Assembly: GCA_028023455.1 (NCBI GenBank)
Contig: JAQFVV010006255.1
Coordinates: 4,154,001-4,218,000, forward strand
Direction: 5' to 3'
Source: Epiperipatus broadwayi
Taxonomy: Eukaryota; Onychophora; Udeonychophora; Euonychophora; Peripatidae
DNA length: 64,000 nucleotides
The position numbers and the translations under genes are program-made. The notes beneath the pieces were generated by a model. It was not told where the DNA came from and did no database searches. It saw only the letters and a list, made by a program, of their open reading frames with translations. Positions 26,473 through 38,228 of the stretch are shown here, piece after piece (the first letter of the stretch is position 1; each line of letters opens with the position of its first letter).

Positions 26473-29400
26473 TATTTCAATCTTTGGTGTATAAAGTATA
26501 GAATGGAAATCATTTTAAAATTCTCTTCTTAATTAAAAAACTGTTATCAATAATAATATTAATAATAAAATTGAGTACATATTCTATCAAATCATATTCT
26601 GAATTCAATAATTAATATCTCCTCCTAAAACAATAAATATACAAATGACATACATCTTTACATCAATATATATATATATATTGAAATTTGAGATGAGTTT
26701 CAGTATATGATAAAATGACAGCCATAATTTTTTTTGATTGATTTTGATGGTGCATATGTTAACTTATGAAGTATTGAACTGTGTTGCTATGCCAATGACA
26801 ATATTGATCTAAAATTGTTTATTATTAATTATATTGTAAGATTGTAAATTGATTTTATTCAGTTTAAAAAGGAAAATGAATATGTGAATAATAAAGTATA
26901 TAGTTTGGATAAAATTTTTATTCTTCGTCATTATAAGTTTCTTTTTCACTACTGCATTCACAATAATAAATTATAAATAATACAAATAAGTGTTTAATAG
27001 TTCAAATATATTTGTTCTTTTAACTTCTACAATATTATACTAAGGAAATATGTATAAAAATATATTCAATGCAATATATTGAAAATGAAATTGTTTAATT
27101 TATGTTAGATTGGAAACTGGTATTTAAACACTAAAAACGTAAATATTTATTATACATAATAATCGTGAAATGATTTTATTTTTATTAGCCACTATTGTGT
27201 AATAAGATTTATTATTTATGGAATGCTGCCACAAATCACTTAAAAAATGAATATAGAGGATTGCTATAGTTATACTGATGTCAATGAAAAAATCTTATAA
27301 ATAGAACTGAATAGTTTGATCTCATTCTCTCTCTTGTTTTGGCTTTAAATGGAAGCACATATAAATTCCTTTATATGATTTTATTTTTATTTTCTTTAAA
27401 AATATATATTTGACTGAACAAAATGAAGGGGTAATAAACAATATTATCTGCCCAAGAGCTGGGCAGCATATCAATAAAATTGTATGGGAAAACAACAAAT
27501 TTATTATAAAAGGAAAAATCATGGAACTTACTTCATTACATTATAAGCTATCAGAATATATTTATCCTTTAAAATAAATGTTACCTATATTTTAAAGATG
27601 GAATACAAATGTTAGAAGGTGTTATCTACCTGTCTATATAATGTTATTAGATTGATTGATCTTTTTTTTTTAGATATGAATCAGTTTAATTCCCCATCAT
27701 ATTGTCCTAGATAAAGCTAGCATCTATTCATTTGTAATATTTTGAAATAATATTTGTTCATGAAAGAATATCTCTTTATGTCATTGTGAATATAAACTAG
27801 AACTTGGGTGTGATGTCAAATAAACCAAATAATTATTTGAAAAAATAATTTGGATATATATATATATTTTTTAATAATTATTTGAAAAAATAATTTGGAT
27901 ATATATATATAACATCAGAATCGATAAAATGTACTTTGGATTTAAAAGATTTGCAAAATATATCTTCTTTGGAACAAGGACATATTATTGGTTTATCATT
28001 TGAAGTAGACATCAGAACTGTGATGCCATTCTGGAAATATAGTATTTAAAGACTCTTATTCAAATCATTTGTTTATATTTGTCATTATTATTGATATATA
28101 TATATATATATATATTCTCCTCTTCATTTAAAAATTTAAGGTATATATTGATGAATAATATATAAATTTAAGCTAATTAGTAATCTATTGACATACAAAA
28201 TTTAAGAGAGTTGTCTTCCTAAGTTTAAACTTATATCTTATGGCATAGCAATTATTATTTTAATATTTAAAAATATTCATATTTCTTTTTTCATTTATTG
28301 AATTCAAATTAACTTCAGGCATATCACTTATATTAGAAGTTCCAAAAGGGATTTTATCGCAATAAGTATTCACCTTATTTTGTTCTTTTAAATTTTATTA
28401 ACAAATAACTATATTCATCTTTGTATATATATATATATATTTAAACTCTCTTGTATCTTGGAAATATGAATATTCCTCAACAGACATATGTGTTTCATAT
28501 TTGGTATTAAATAATTGGAGATTGATAGGCAATCACAGATTTAAATATGAAATTAATGTCAATTGATGATTTATTGTACATCCAATAAGATTATAGGTGT
28601 ACATATAGATTTTTACAATCTATTCTTCATATACAAATATTTCTTTATTATACAATTGATATTCATTTATTAATACATTTTTAATTTATCTTAAAATGAA
28701 CAAACTTGTCTATTGTCCAATTGTGCAAACAGATTTATTGATTAATAACATTCAAGTGAAACAAGATAAACTGACTATATGTTAAAAAATTTTTTGAAAC
28801 AACTATATCACAAAATCCAGATATCAAATCCCAGGATTGGTAAGTGAGTATGGATAATTATTTTTTGTATTGAATTCTATATTTATTATCTGACGAGATA
28901 TAAACTTTATATGATAATCATAATCAAATACTTGCATTTTTATCTAAATTATTATTGATTGGATAAGTACTATATTGAGTTCATGGTTAGTCAATAAGAT
29001 CTTAATCTTTTTCATTTATAAAACTGATAGTAGTTATATTTTGGTCTGTTATGAGTTAGATTGATTTGCCTTAATTATATTTAAAATTTAGTTGATGTCG
29101 ATCATGAATCCAATTAAATATTAAATTTTAGTATTCATACTTGATTATAAGAAATGCTAATAATTGTTTTTATGTTTTAATTGTTATAATATAGTTTTAA
29201 TAATTTAGTTACAGGAAATTTAAAATAAATTAATATTAGTTAATTGTACTTAAGTAAATATCTACTAGAAATCTACTGCTTCTTTTATATACTGATATGA
29301 TTGGATATCATAGATTCAAGATTATCTGATAGGTTTATTGATATTATATCATTATTAAGTATTTTATTTTGTTACAAATAGCAATGATTAGTAATAATAA

Positions 29401-30291
29401 AATTAATATAAAAATATAGCATGGTTGAGTTAGTATAATTTATTACTTCATTTAATTGGGATTTAAAATTAATTATTGGGCCATATATTTATTTAGATAT
29501 TATAAATATTATAAACTTATAGAACATACTAAAGCTGTCATTTTAATCATTCATCAATTATTTTATTTAGATATGAACATCATTAAATTTTAGTACAAGT
29601 TTATAGGATTATAAGCAATGTTTGCTTCATTAGGTATATTAAAATTTGTTTGTTGAATGATTTATCATTAATTTCATTATTATAAGTGAAATATAACTGG
29701 AGCATATATCATTGTTTTGAGACAATGATATTTGATTTAATTGCTTTATTTTAATCTATTTTAAGTAAGGCTTGTATTTCAGGTATGTGAAATGATAATT
29801 TTGTTTTTTATTTATTTTAAATGCTGTCTGAACTCATGATGCTATAATAAAGATTATCATCACTGTTTTGTTTCAGAATAATTAACAGTAGGATATGTGT
29901 TTAGATAAAGGATTATTTAAAATACTTAATAATTATTTATTGATTAGCATTTATTTGCTTACTTTATTATGTTCATTCTATTATGAATGATACTATTATT
30001 CACAGGTATTATAAAATTTCATATTATTTTTCTTTGATTTACATTTTATTCAATTACAAATGATGTTTAACTTCAGGTTCATTTACATTCTATTATATAG
30101 GGTAACCAATGACTGGGTATGTATATTTTATTCAGGCTATAGTAAAGTTATTATTTCTCATTGTATATTTTCAATCTGTCACAAATGGCACCCAAATCTG
30201 TGGGACATTAAAAGAAGAGCATATTATCATTTATATTCTGTTACAATATATATATAACATTAAAAGTTTAAAGCTAAACTGATCAATAAAA
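26473..30291. other. intronic AT-rich DNA, nothing coding
   Basis: Very AT-rich, with several short TA runs and the tandem duplication at 27829-27912. No domain recognised. Confidence 0.5.
27829..27912. repeat. two-copy tandem repeat with a self-palindromic core
   Basis: The block aataattatttgaaaaaata, atttggatatatatata occurs twice in a row. Its core (ccaaataattatttg / aataatttgg) is close to its own reverse complement. Confidence 0.85.
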
Positions 30292-30722
30292 TGATTAAAA
30301 ATTACCCCAAATTCACAACTAAACCAGACTAGCCAAACAAATAAACTCTAAAACACAACCAATGGCTTCATTACTACAAGCAGATTTCTCATGTGTAAAG
30401 GACTAAAAGATAACAAATTTAGACTACATATTACCCACAATTCCACTTGCATTCTGCATACCCTAAATATTAAATGAACTTTTAAGCAAGATAATTACTT
30501 CAGAATCATAAATTTTTAGTAATAAAGATTCTTTAATTCTTCTTTTAAAATATTGAGTGTGCTAAGTGGGAATTGTGGGTAATACATAGAATAAAGTTAT
30601 TGCTGTTTTAGTCCTTTACACTTCACATATCTGCTTGTAGCAATGAAATCATTGGTTGTGGTTAAAACTGTTAATTTTTGACTAGTCTGATTTAATTGTA
30701 AATTTGGGGTAATTTTTGATTA
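30292..30722. mobile_element. palindromic MITE-like element, ~430 bp
   Basis: Outer ends attaccccaaattcacaa and ttgtaaatttggggtaat pair. Pairing continues through accaatggcttcattacta, caagcagat, gtgtaaaggactaaaa and attacccacaattcc. The loop is around 30470-30555. No coding capacity. Confidence 0.82.
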
Positions 30723-31384
30723 TTATATATAACCATTAGAAACCAGTCAAAACTTAGACAATCTCAATATAAATAACAATCAAGAATTTTAAATTGTTGC
30801 CAAGACAATCTCCTTTTAGCAATAGAGGTGGAAACCCATTTAGCCTTGAACATTATTACACTTATTATTTATATAATACTTTAGGATATATATATATATA
30901 TTGTGCTGGCCAAAACCTGTTTATCCATCTAACATGAGCTGGAACTCACAAAATGTACTTCAAACCCAGTCAAGCCCAAGATTTAGATCAGGGACCATCC
31001 TGAATTTGAACCCACTCTCTAAGCCCCAGATATAACACCTAATGAATAACATAATAGTGATGGCACATGAGAATTAATCTTAATCTGGCTGACTAGTAAA
31101 GCTGAGCAAAACAATGAGACATCTATTAACTATGACTATATTAAAATATATATATAAGCAAGGCTGTAATATGTGGAAGTGGAGGAAAAGGAATTTGAAC
31201 TACTCAAATAAGTTAGACAATAAAATATAATTTAATATACTGACAAATTATTATACATTTATAAATTCAGTACATTAGTATGTGCGTAAATGAGCAAGCG
31301 GTAGATAATTACATAGTGTCATTCATGCTATTATTTCTCATATGCTCTTTATTAGCTAAATAATATATTACAAATAAACACACA
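30723..31384. other. intronic DNA with a possible old tRNA-like patch
   Basis: Around 30905-31040 the less AT-rich stretch has tttgaacccactctctaag, which reversed is B-box-like, but no A box or partner copy was recognised. Nothing firm. Confidence 0.35.
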
Positions 31385-31495
31385 TCTTTGGTGGGTCCAA
31401 TATTAAGATGCCAATCAGTATTAGAAAGAAGTTACACAAAATTGCTATTAACGCTTTGATTTACGGTTCAGAAACGTGGTGACTAACATATATTA
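31385..31495 (+). pseudogene. short LINE reverse-transcriptase C-terminal remnant
   Basis: The plus frame reads ISIRKKLHKIAINALIYGSE then TW and a stop. The LYGSETW motif marks the segment shortly after the reverse transcriptase domain in several APE-type LINE clades. Nothing convincing continues on either side, so the clade is undetermined. Confidence 0.55.
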
Positions 31496-34400
31496 GGGGA
31501 GCGTTCTGAGATTCATTACAGATATAGATACAAACTATTTTCCTGCCAGTATGGTCGTGAAAATACATTTGAAAACATTTGATTATATTTAAACCTATGA
31601 CAAAATATTTAATAACAAATTATTTTAACAATAGTAAGATGAACGCTTTATTTTCCCCAAGGCATATAGATACTCTTAAATATAGATATATAAATTACAA
31701 AGGTAGGATTGTATATGATTGAAATAAACTTAATTAATAAAATAAAAGTGATTGGCATTTATATATATATCTTTTAAGCAAAGCTTAATTTTAATATTAG
31801 AGCATTAAAACTGGGTCATGAAGCAAAAGAAATAATAATAATAATAATACGAAGAAGTTTGCGGTGCTGACATAATAGCCTAAAAATAACTAAGAGGAAA
31901 AGGCCGTGCTTCTGGATAAAAAAATGAAATCTCACACCCCCTTCTTGGATAGTACGTAGAGAAAAGTGGATAGGCATGGCATGGTCCAGACTTTTGCTGG
32001 TAGAACCGATGCGAGAGGCCTTTTATCTATACGAAGTGAATATGCATAGCATGTGCCAAACTTACGGAATCACCACCAGAGGCATTTTATACAAAATAAA
32101 TGTGGTTCCAGATAGCTCAACTATCTATGGAATGAGATACAAAAGAAATTTATGGGTTCGAACTTGTCGCAACCCCCAGATTAGAAGCATGTAATATATA
32201 TATACGAAGATAGGCTAAATGACAGAAACGCAGTACGAATGATGTCACTAATATTGAATAAATTTTACTGCTTTAAAATAAATGACCCTTGTTTGAATAC
32301 TATAATATGCAATGCAATTATAATATATATAGAGAGAATATTTCATTTAATAAAATATATGTTAAGATTTTACCTAGTAAAAGAAACATTAAAATTTACA
32401 TTTCAAATTAATAAACTATACGTTAAGATTTGATTTAGTAACAGAAACATTAAGATTCACCACCATCCCTTTTCTGATATTTAAAATAAATCAATCCCAC
32501 TTTCGTTGATTTTACAATAAATGAAATATATAAGTACTTTATTTGATATTTTAAGCATAGACTATTTTAAGAGTATAAAAAAAAATAACTAGCAGTTATA
32601 TGGAAAACAAATAATCGGTCACCTTTTTAGAAATGAATAAAGAATATTTTAAAATTTCAAAGCGTTAATTAGCCATAGTTCTGGATTCTCTGAGTAGAAA
32701 ATCTATAGTTAAACAAATATATATATATATATATATATTTATAATTAAAAGCATAAACAAAATGTTGACATAAAACAATCTGGTGAGTGTATTAATTAAT
32801 AATGCATTATGTTTTAAAAGGGGACGTTAATAACTTGCTTTATGAAGGTTTACATAAAAATGACAGAAAAGATTTTTATAAATTAAACTCACCAGTTTGC
32901 TTTGAGATTGGCAAATTAATTAAAAAAAGCATATATATAAAATCAAGTAATAAATATCTATAAATAAATGACCGCACCGAAATTAAGGAAGGTTAAAAGC
33001 ATATGAGAAAGGATTAGATATAAAGGAAATCATTTGAGAGCAAAATTACATTCACAGATATATATAAAGGCAAAGTTAAAGAATACATGAGAAGAGATCT
33101 TGATAGATTATTTAAACTAAATTGACTATTAGGTGGCGGCTTGGAAATTTACCTTGCAATTTTAAGAATCCATTTTAAAGTATGGCACATGCACGGCGAT
33201 TGAAATGCAAGTACTTCGGTGGCTGGAAACTTCTATTAGCATTCTCAAGTTCTTTTTAGACCTTTCCTCATTTCATGGCAGCAGGATATTACAGTAGTGG
33301 CAGAGGCCGCTGAAGAGTGGTGGATTTACTGCTACATCATTTTTAAGTTTCAAGCAAAATGAAATATGTTTATAATACCTCTCTCTAAAAGTAGCTAATC
33401 TCCTCTCCAAATTCAGTCATTTTATACTTTTTCTTTTATCAGTTGTTTTTGAAGATGCAATTGTAAGATAACATCCAAAAATAAATTCAAATCTATTTCC
33501 AGATTAGAAATAGATTTGACAACATGTTTTTTAACAAAAGAAAATCTTTAATCTATTTAATCCCATTTATTTTAAGTAAAACTTTAATTAAAAAAATACC
33601 TCCCTTTAATTATTTTTGGACAATTAACAACAGTCACATCTTCCATATTGGAGTTTATAAAAAATATATAGTTTAATAGAAAAACAAGCAATTTAAAAAG
33701 AAAAAGCTAAAAAATGACATATAATAAATATTTAAAAACATCAATATTTTGTTAGTAAGTTTTGCTCCTATATATATATATATATTTGAGCCACATCTAT
33801 AATACTTTAATAAAAAAAAACTAATAATTAATAAGAAGAATTAATAATAATTTTAAAACATGTTATTGAAACATTAAATTTTATAATTTAGGCACGCATC
33901 TCAAATATATACATGAAATATATATACATGACAAAAGGAGCGGGATGGGAAATAGGGATTTAAACACGGGTTAGTAGGTAGAAACATGAAGCACAATCTT
34001 AAGCTAAGTATGTATGTATGTCAGGGGCTGCTGTGCTCAGATACTAGTAGGTAATGAATAATGGAACAGCCTTTAAATATGAAGGGTAACTGTGAATAAC
34101 TCATAAAGAGTATCCAATCAAGAGTTTCCATCCATCTAGGAGGTTAGGATGCTGCTTTATCAAAGACTAGATAGCTTCTGATACAAAGTAATATTTTTTG
34201 TCTCCTTCTTTTCCTTGTTCTGCCTCTTATTATTGTAAGAGCTGATCATCAAGAGCTTGTCATACATCAGATATCTCCTTATACTAACTATGTCAATGGT
34301 ATTATATGTTTGTGCAATATTTTCATCAACTAACTACATGTACAGCACTGCTGACTCCTATTCCTTTTCCCTTTCTAGATCATGCCCTCAAGAATTAAAA

Positions 34401-34640
34401 AAGCAATGATGGGGACAGGATTTCTTAGTTGTGACCTTTCCTCCAGGCAGTACAATAAGCAGGAAATTGGTCTGGAACAGGATTTAAATAAGACAGAAAT
34501 TTTAGCTGGTAAAAGTTATATATTTGGAATCCCTATTTAGAGATTTACTTGCTTATAATAGAAGTGGAAGATCCTAGAAAATATTATCTAAACTTTATCT
34601 GTCTTACCCAATCTCACTAGATTGCCACACCTGGTGGTGG
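31496..34640. other. intronic DNA, two less AT-rich islands
   Basis: 31855-32215 is less AT-rich and holds an unrecognised 72-codon open frame (31976-32194, plus) with no known domain and no splice or start context; I do not call it a gene. 33130-33345 is another such island (ggtggcggcttgg, ggcagaggccgctgaagagt), possibly an old SINE, unrecognised. The rest is plain AT-rich intron. Confidence 0.4.
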
Positions 34641-34647
34641 TAGTGCA

Positions 34648-34732
34648 GAAGAAGAAGAAGGAGGAGGAGGAGGAAGAAGAAGAAGAAAAAGAAGAAGAAG
34701 AAAAAGAAGAAGAAGAAAGAAGAAGAATTGCA
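34648..34732. repeat. purine tract (GAA/GGA)n
   Basis: About 85 bases of almost pure A/G on the plus strand. The opposed lysine/glutamate and serine/phenylalanine frames are artefacts. Confidence 0.95.
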
Positions 34733-34829
34733 AATAAAGAGATAGTGGTAGTACTAAAGATAAGTATTATATATATATTTTCTAAAAATAAAATACATGG
34801 AAGTGCAAACTTTACTTGATACAAACTCT

Positions 34830-36240
34830 TCGAAAACAGAATAATGAGACTGTACTTTGGGTAAAAAAAACTATCAAGATTTAATATTGATATAGCTAAT
34901 GTTAGTGAAACTCATCTTCCAGAAGAAGAAAAAATTAATAGAAAAGATGGATGGAAAAAAGAGATTTTGGAAAGACAGATCAGTTAGAAAAAGAAGAATG
35001 CATGGTCTTGGATTTACTATAGAGTCTAAGCAAGTATCATCTATGGTTGTAATTTCTGATGTATTAATGAAAGACTAATGATCTTAAAGCTCATTTTTGC
35101 GTAATAAAATTATCTTATTAGTACCTCTGCTCCAATCTTAAATTCAAAGAATTAAGAGAAAATGATAATAATGGTAGACTTTTGTCAAAGACTATGGAAA
35201 TAATGATATTATGTCTGTAAATTCAAATAGTTTGTTATTATAGAATTTCTGCATGGCATATGGATCAACTATCACAAATACATTGTTTAGGCAAAAAATC
35301 ACTACAAAGCAGCATCAATGCATTCACAATAAAACCAATAGTATTTAATAGATTTCATTATAGTTAAGAGTAATGCAAGCACTTATACATTCAGATTTCT
35401 GGAAGATCATAGATGGGTCCAAGATTAATATAATAGTTGAATTAAAATTCACAAAAAATAGATGTTTGATTTTAGAAGAATTTACTATATATATTAAATT
35501 CCAACAGGTATTAAACACTAATCTTGGTAATTTGGATTTTTCAGGGCCATTATATTATTGAAGCATGGAATTAATTTAAGGATTGTGTTATGGATGCAAG
35601 TAAATCCATTATCAAGTACACTAAAAAGAATTATAATTTTAATTTTAAAAAAACCTGACATTTTCTGCTTGGCAGGATGTAAACCTTCACTCTTCATGAT
35701 CATTTTAGATCATTTTTCATGCATTGAAAGAAACATATGGACCTGAGAAAGAGTATAACAATACTATTAAACTCACAATGGCATTAATTATCTTTTGAAT
35801 GATACAAGAGGATGACTTTTAACCACATATCTATTTTATCTACTCATTTGATTGAAGGTTCTGATAATATACATGAAGAAGTTTTAAAATATGGTGAGAA
35901 TATGTTAACTTCCAAAAGATTTGAATTTTTTTAGGAATATTAGAACCCAAGAAGTTGTGCCATCTAATATTAAGCATAACTTTATTGTTTTAATTTTTAA
36001 AAATAAAAGGAAAAGGTAAGATTATAATAATATCATGGAATGTCATTATTATTCACTACAGCAAAAATTCTTTCAAGAATTTTATTGATTAGAATGCTTC
36101 CACTTATAGATAAATGTTTATCAATGATTCAATGTAGTTTTAGAGAATAAAGAAACATTATAGATATGATTTTTGTTGCCAGACAATTGCAAATCAAAAC
36201 ATCAGAAAAAAGTAGTGGTTTATATTGCAACTTTTTTTCA
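34830..36240 (+). pseudogene. APE-type LINE, 5' half (endonuclease and RT fingers)
   Basis: Blocks in order across frames: NIDIANVSETHLPEEEKIN, then KDGWKKEI, HGLGFTIESKQVSS and VISDVLMKD (endonuclease N-half). Next come ITNTLF-like remnants near 35270 and WKIIDGSKINIIVELKF (endonuclease C-half). Near 36030-36230 are GMSLLFTTAKILSRILLIRM, NIIDMIFVARQLQIKTSE and SSGLY (reverse transcriptase fingers). The coding breaks off at about 36240, just before the expected FIDLTKAFD block. That block resumes at 40472 after an insertion. Many stops and shifts. Clade uncertain; different from the RTE copy at 1800-2530. Confidence 0.8.
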
Positions 36241-36242
36241 TT

Positions 36243-37652
36243 TGACTAGATTCTGGTAGGCCATCTTTTATTCACTGTATATTTAGAGAAAGTTAATCAA
36301 ACTATGAAATATAGAAAATGGAAATATTTTGTTCATATTTCTATAAAACATAGCTATATTTCCTGATTAACTAACTTACCAATTATTTCATCTTATGCTA
36401 ACAGCGGAATCAGCCTTTTATTTTTTTTATAAGGGTGCCAGGATTCATATAAGAATCCACTGAAATCCATCGCATCACACATCGTAAATAAAAAAGAAAA
36501 TGATTTTATAAAAAAATTAAGTCATAGTTTACTGTAACTAAATTTATTTTCCAGATATTATTCCTGGGGCATAATTAATAAGTATTGGCAAAGGTAAATT
36601 ATATGTTCTAATAAACTAACCTTACTAAATTTAATAATAAACATTAATAACATACAAAGAAAAAAGTTGACAAAAGCAAAATATTTTATTCTAATGAACT
36701 TAAAATATTTTAAGATAAATAATTAAATAAAATTGGATAGTACACATGCTAATCCAGACATGAATCAAATAATTAGGTAAAGTAATCAAAACAATTTTAC
36801 AAACAATGTTCACTTCTTAAGTTTCTTCTAGAAAGTTCCTTAAATAAAAACCTCTTTAATAAGAAAATTAATGTCTCTATCCGAATTATTTTAAGTTTAT
36901 TGAGAATTGTTTGCAAGCGCTTAATTTAGTCACAATTGGGATATGAATAATCTTAACTTACCAGTAAGTTTAGCAAGTTTACAAAGATTGTTGAATACTA
37001 TGCATAGTTTTTTGGGGTAGAATGAGCTCTGGCCATTAGTTTGAATGTGGTCTTGATCCTGGTTCTAAAGGCTAGTCATGAAAGCTTTTCTGGTGGACAT
37101 CGTGAACAATGTCAGAAAAATCCTCGGTCTACTCCTGTATAATGAATTATTTCTGCATATAGTGGTCCTGGATCCTCTTTAATGACCCAGGACCAACTAA
37201 ACGAAAAAACAGAGAAGATAAGTCTCTGATCAAACTGGTCTTTTCCTTTTTATACTCGAGGTCTAGTTTTCAGACTTCTTCACATACTTTTTGCTTTTGC
37301 TAAAAATACATGTTGATAATCTTGTGCATTCTTTTGTATTTTTCAGTTACAAAGTTCTCCTTTTCATAAAGTCTTTTTGCCATCTTTAATTAGCTAAAAA
37401 GATTTTTCTTTTAGCTTATTTCGATTAGTAATTTGTCTTTTGTTCTTTCCAATTTTTACTTTTATTTTTAATTAGATAAAAAAAAATATGAATGAAAAAT
37501 TTAATTTATCATTGTACATTTTAAAAAAAAATTATACGAACTAAAAAAATTTTAATTGCATCTTTTACTAAGATCGCTAAATTTACTTTTTCTTTTAGCA
37601 AAAATTTTACCAAATACCAATATACTTGTACCATATATAAATAAATGGTACA
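36243..37652. repeat. LTR-like direct repeat, left copy
   Basis: 1410 bp, aligned over its whole length with the right copy. Landmarks are tgactagattctggtaggcc, tggtcctggatcctcttta, aagatttttcttttagctta and aaatggtaca. No reading frame of interest. Confidence 0.85.
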
Positions 37653-38228
37653 ATACCATGAGGGCCAGGGGATGAGAATAAAATAGGGGTTTAAACTAAT
37701 TTTATTCTTAAGTTTTACGTCTGTATTTGGGGGGGGGGGGTTGTATTAGCATGCTGATATATTTTGTAGATTCATTCACAAGTGATGTGCAGCTTTAATG
37801 CCCACTTTTAGGTCTAAAACAGGAGGAATGATTTGCACATTCATCTGTGTCCTTTATGCTCAACGTAAAACTAACAATAAGAAACCCAAGACTAAGCACA
37901 GACAAGTGTTGCTCATTCTTTTGAGACTTATTGGCTCATAGTGCTTGGTCCACCCTCCCATTTCTCAGGAACCTGCTCTTTTAAGACTCATGGCATTTAA
38001 GGATGGCCTTGTGTCACCTATTTCATATATAAGAACTCAGGGACATGCTTTATTCACCTACCTGGTCAAATACTTGTGAATTAACATCTACATCAGCTGT
38101 GGTCATTTTTTTAGACATAATTAAAAAAATATTTTTATATATCTATAATCAGGGTTTAAAGTTGTATCTCAGGTAGTGGTTTATTTTGAATCCTCGAGTT
38201 GGGCTGCCATTGTAACATTTTTCACGTT
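37653..38228. other. centre between the two direct repeats
   Basis: 576 bp with a G12 run (37729-37740) and less AT-rich DNA at 37780-38090. No protein domain, primer-binding site or polypurine tract was recognised. Confidence 0.5.

Noticed and set aside
31976-32194. 72-codon plus-strand frame in a less AT-rich island
   Set aside because: No known domain, no splice context, no partner copy. Could be part of an unknown repeat.
34588-34824. Serine/phenylalanine-rich and lysine/glutamate-rich opposed frames
   Set aside because: Both are translations of the GAA/GGA purine tract.
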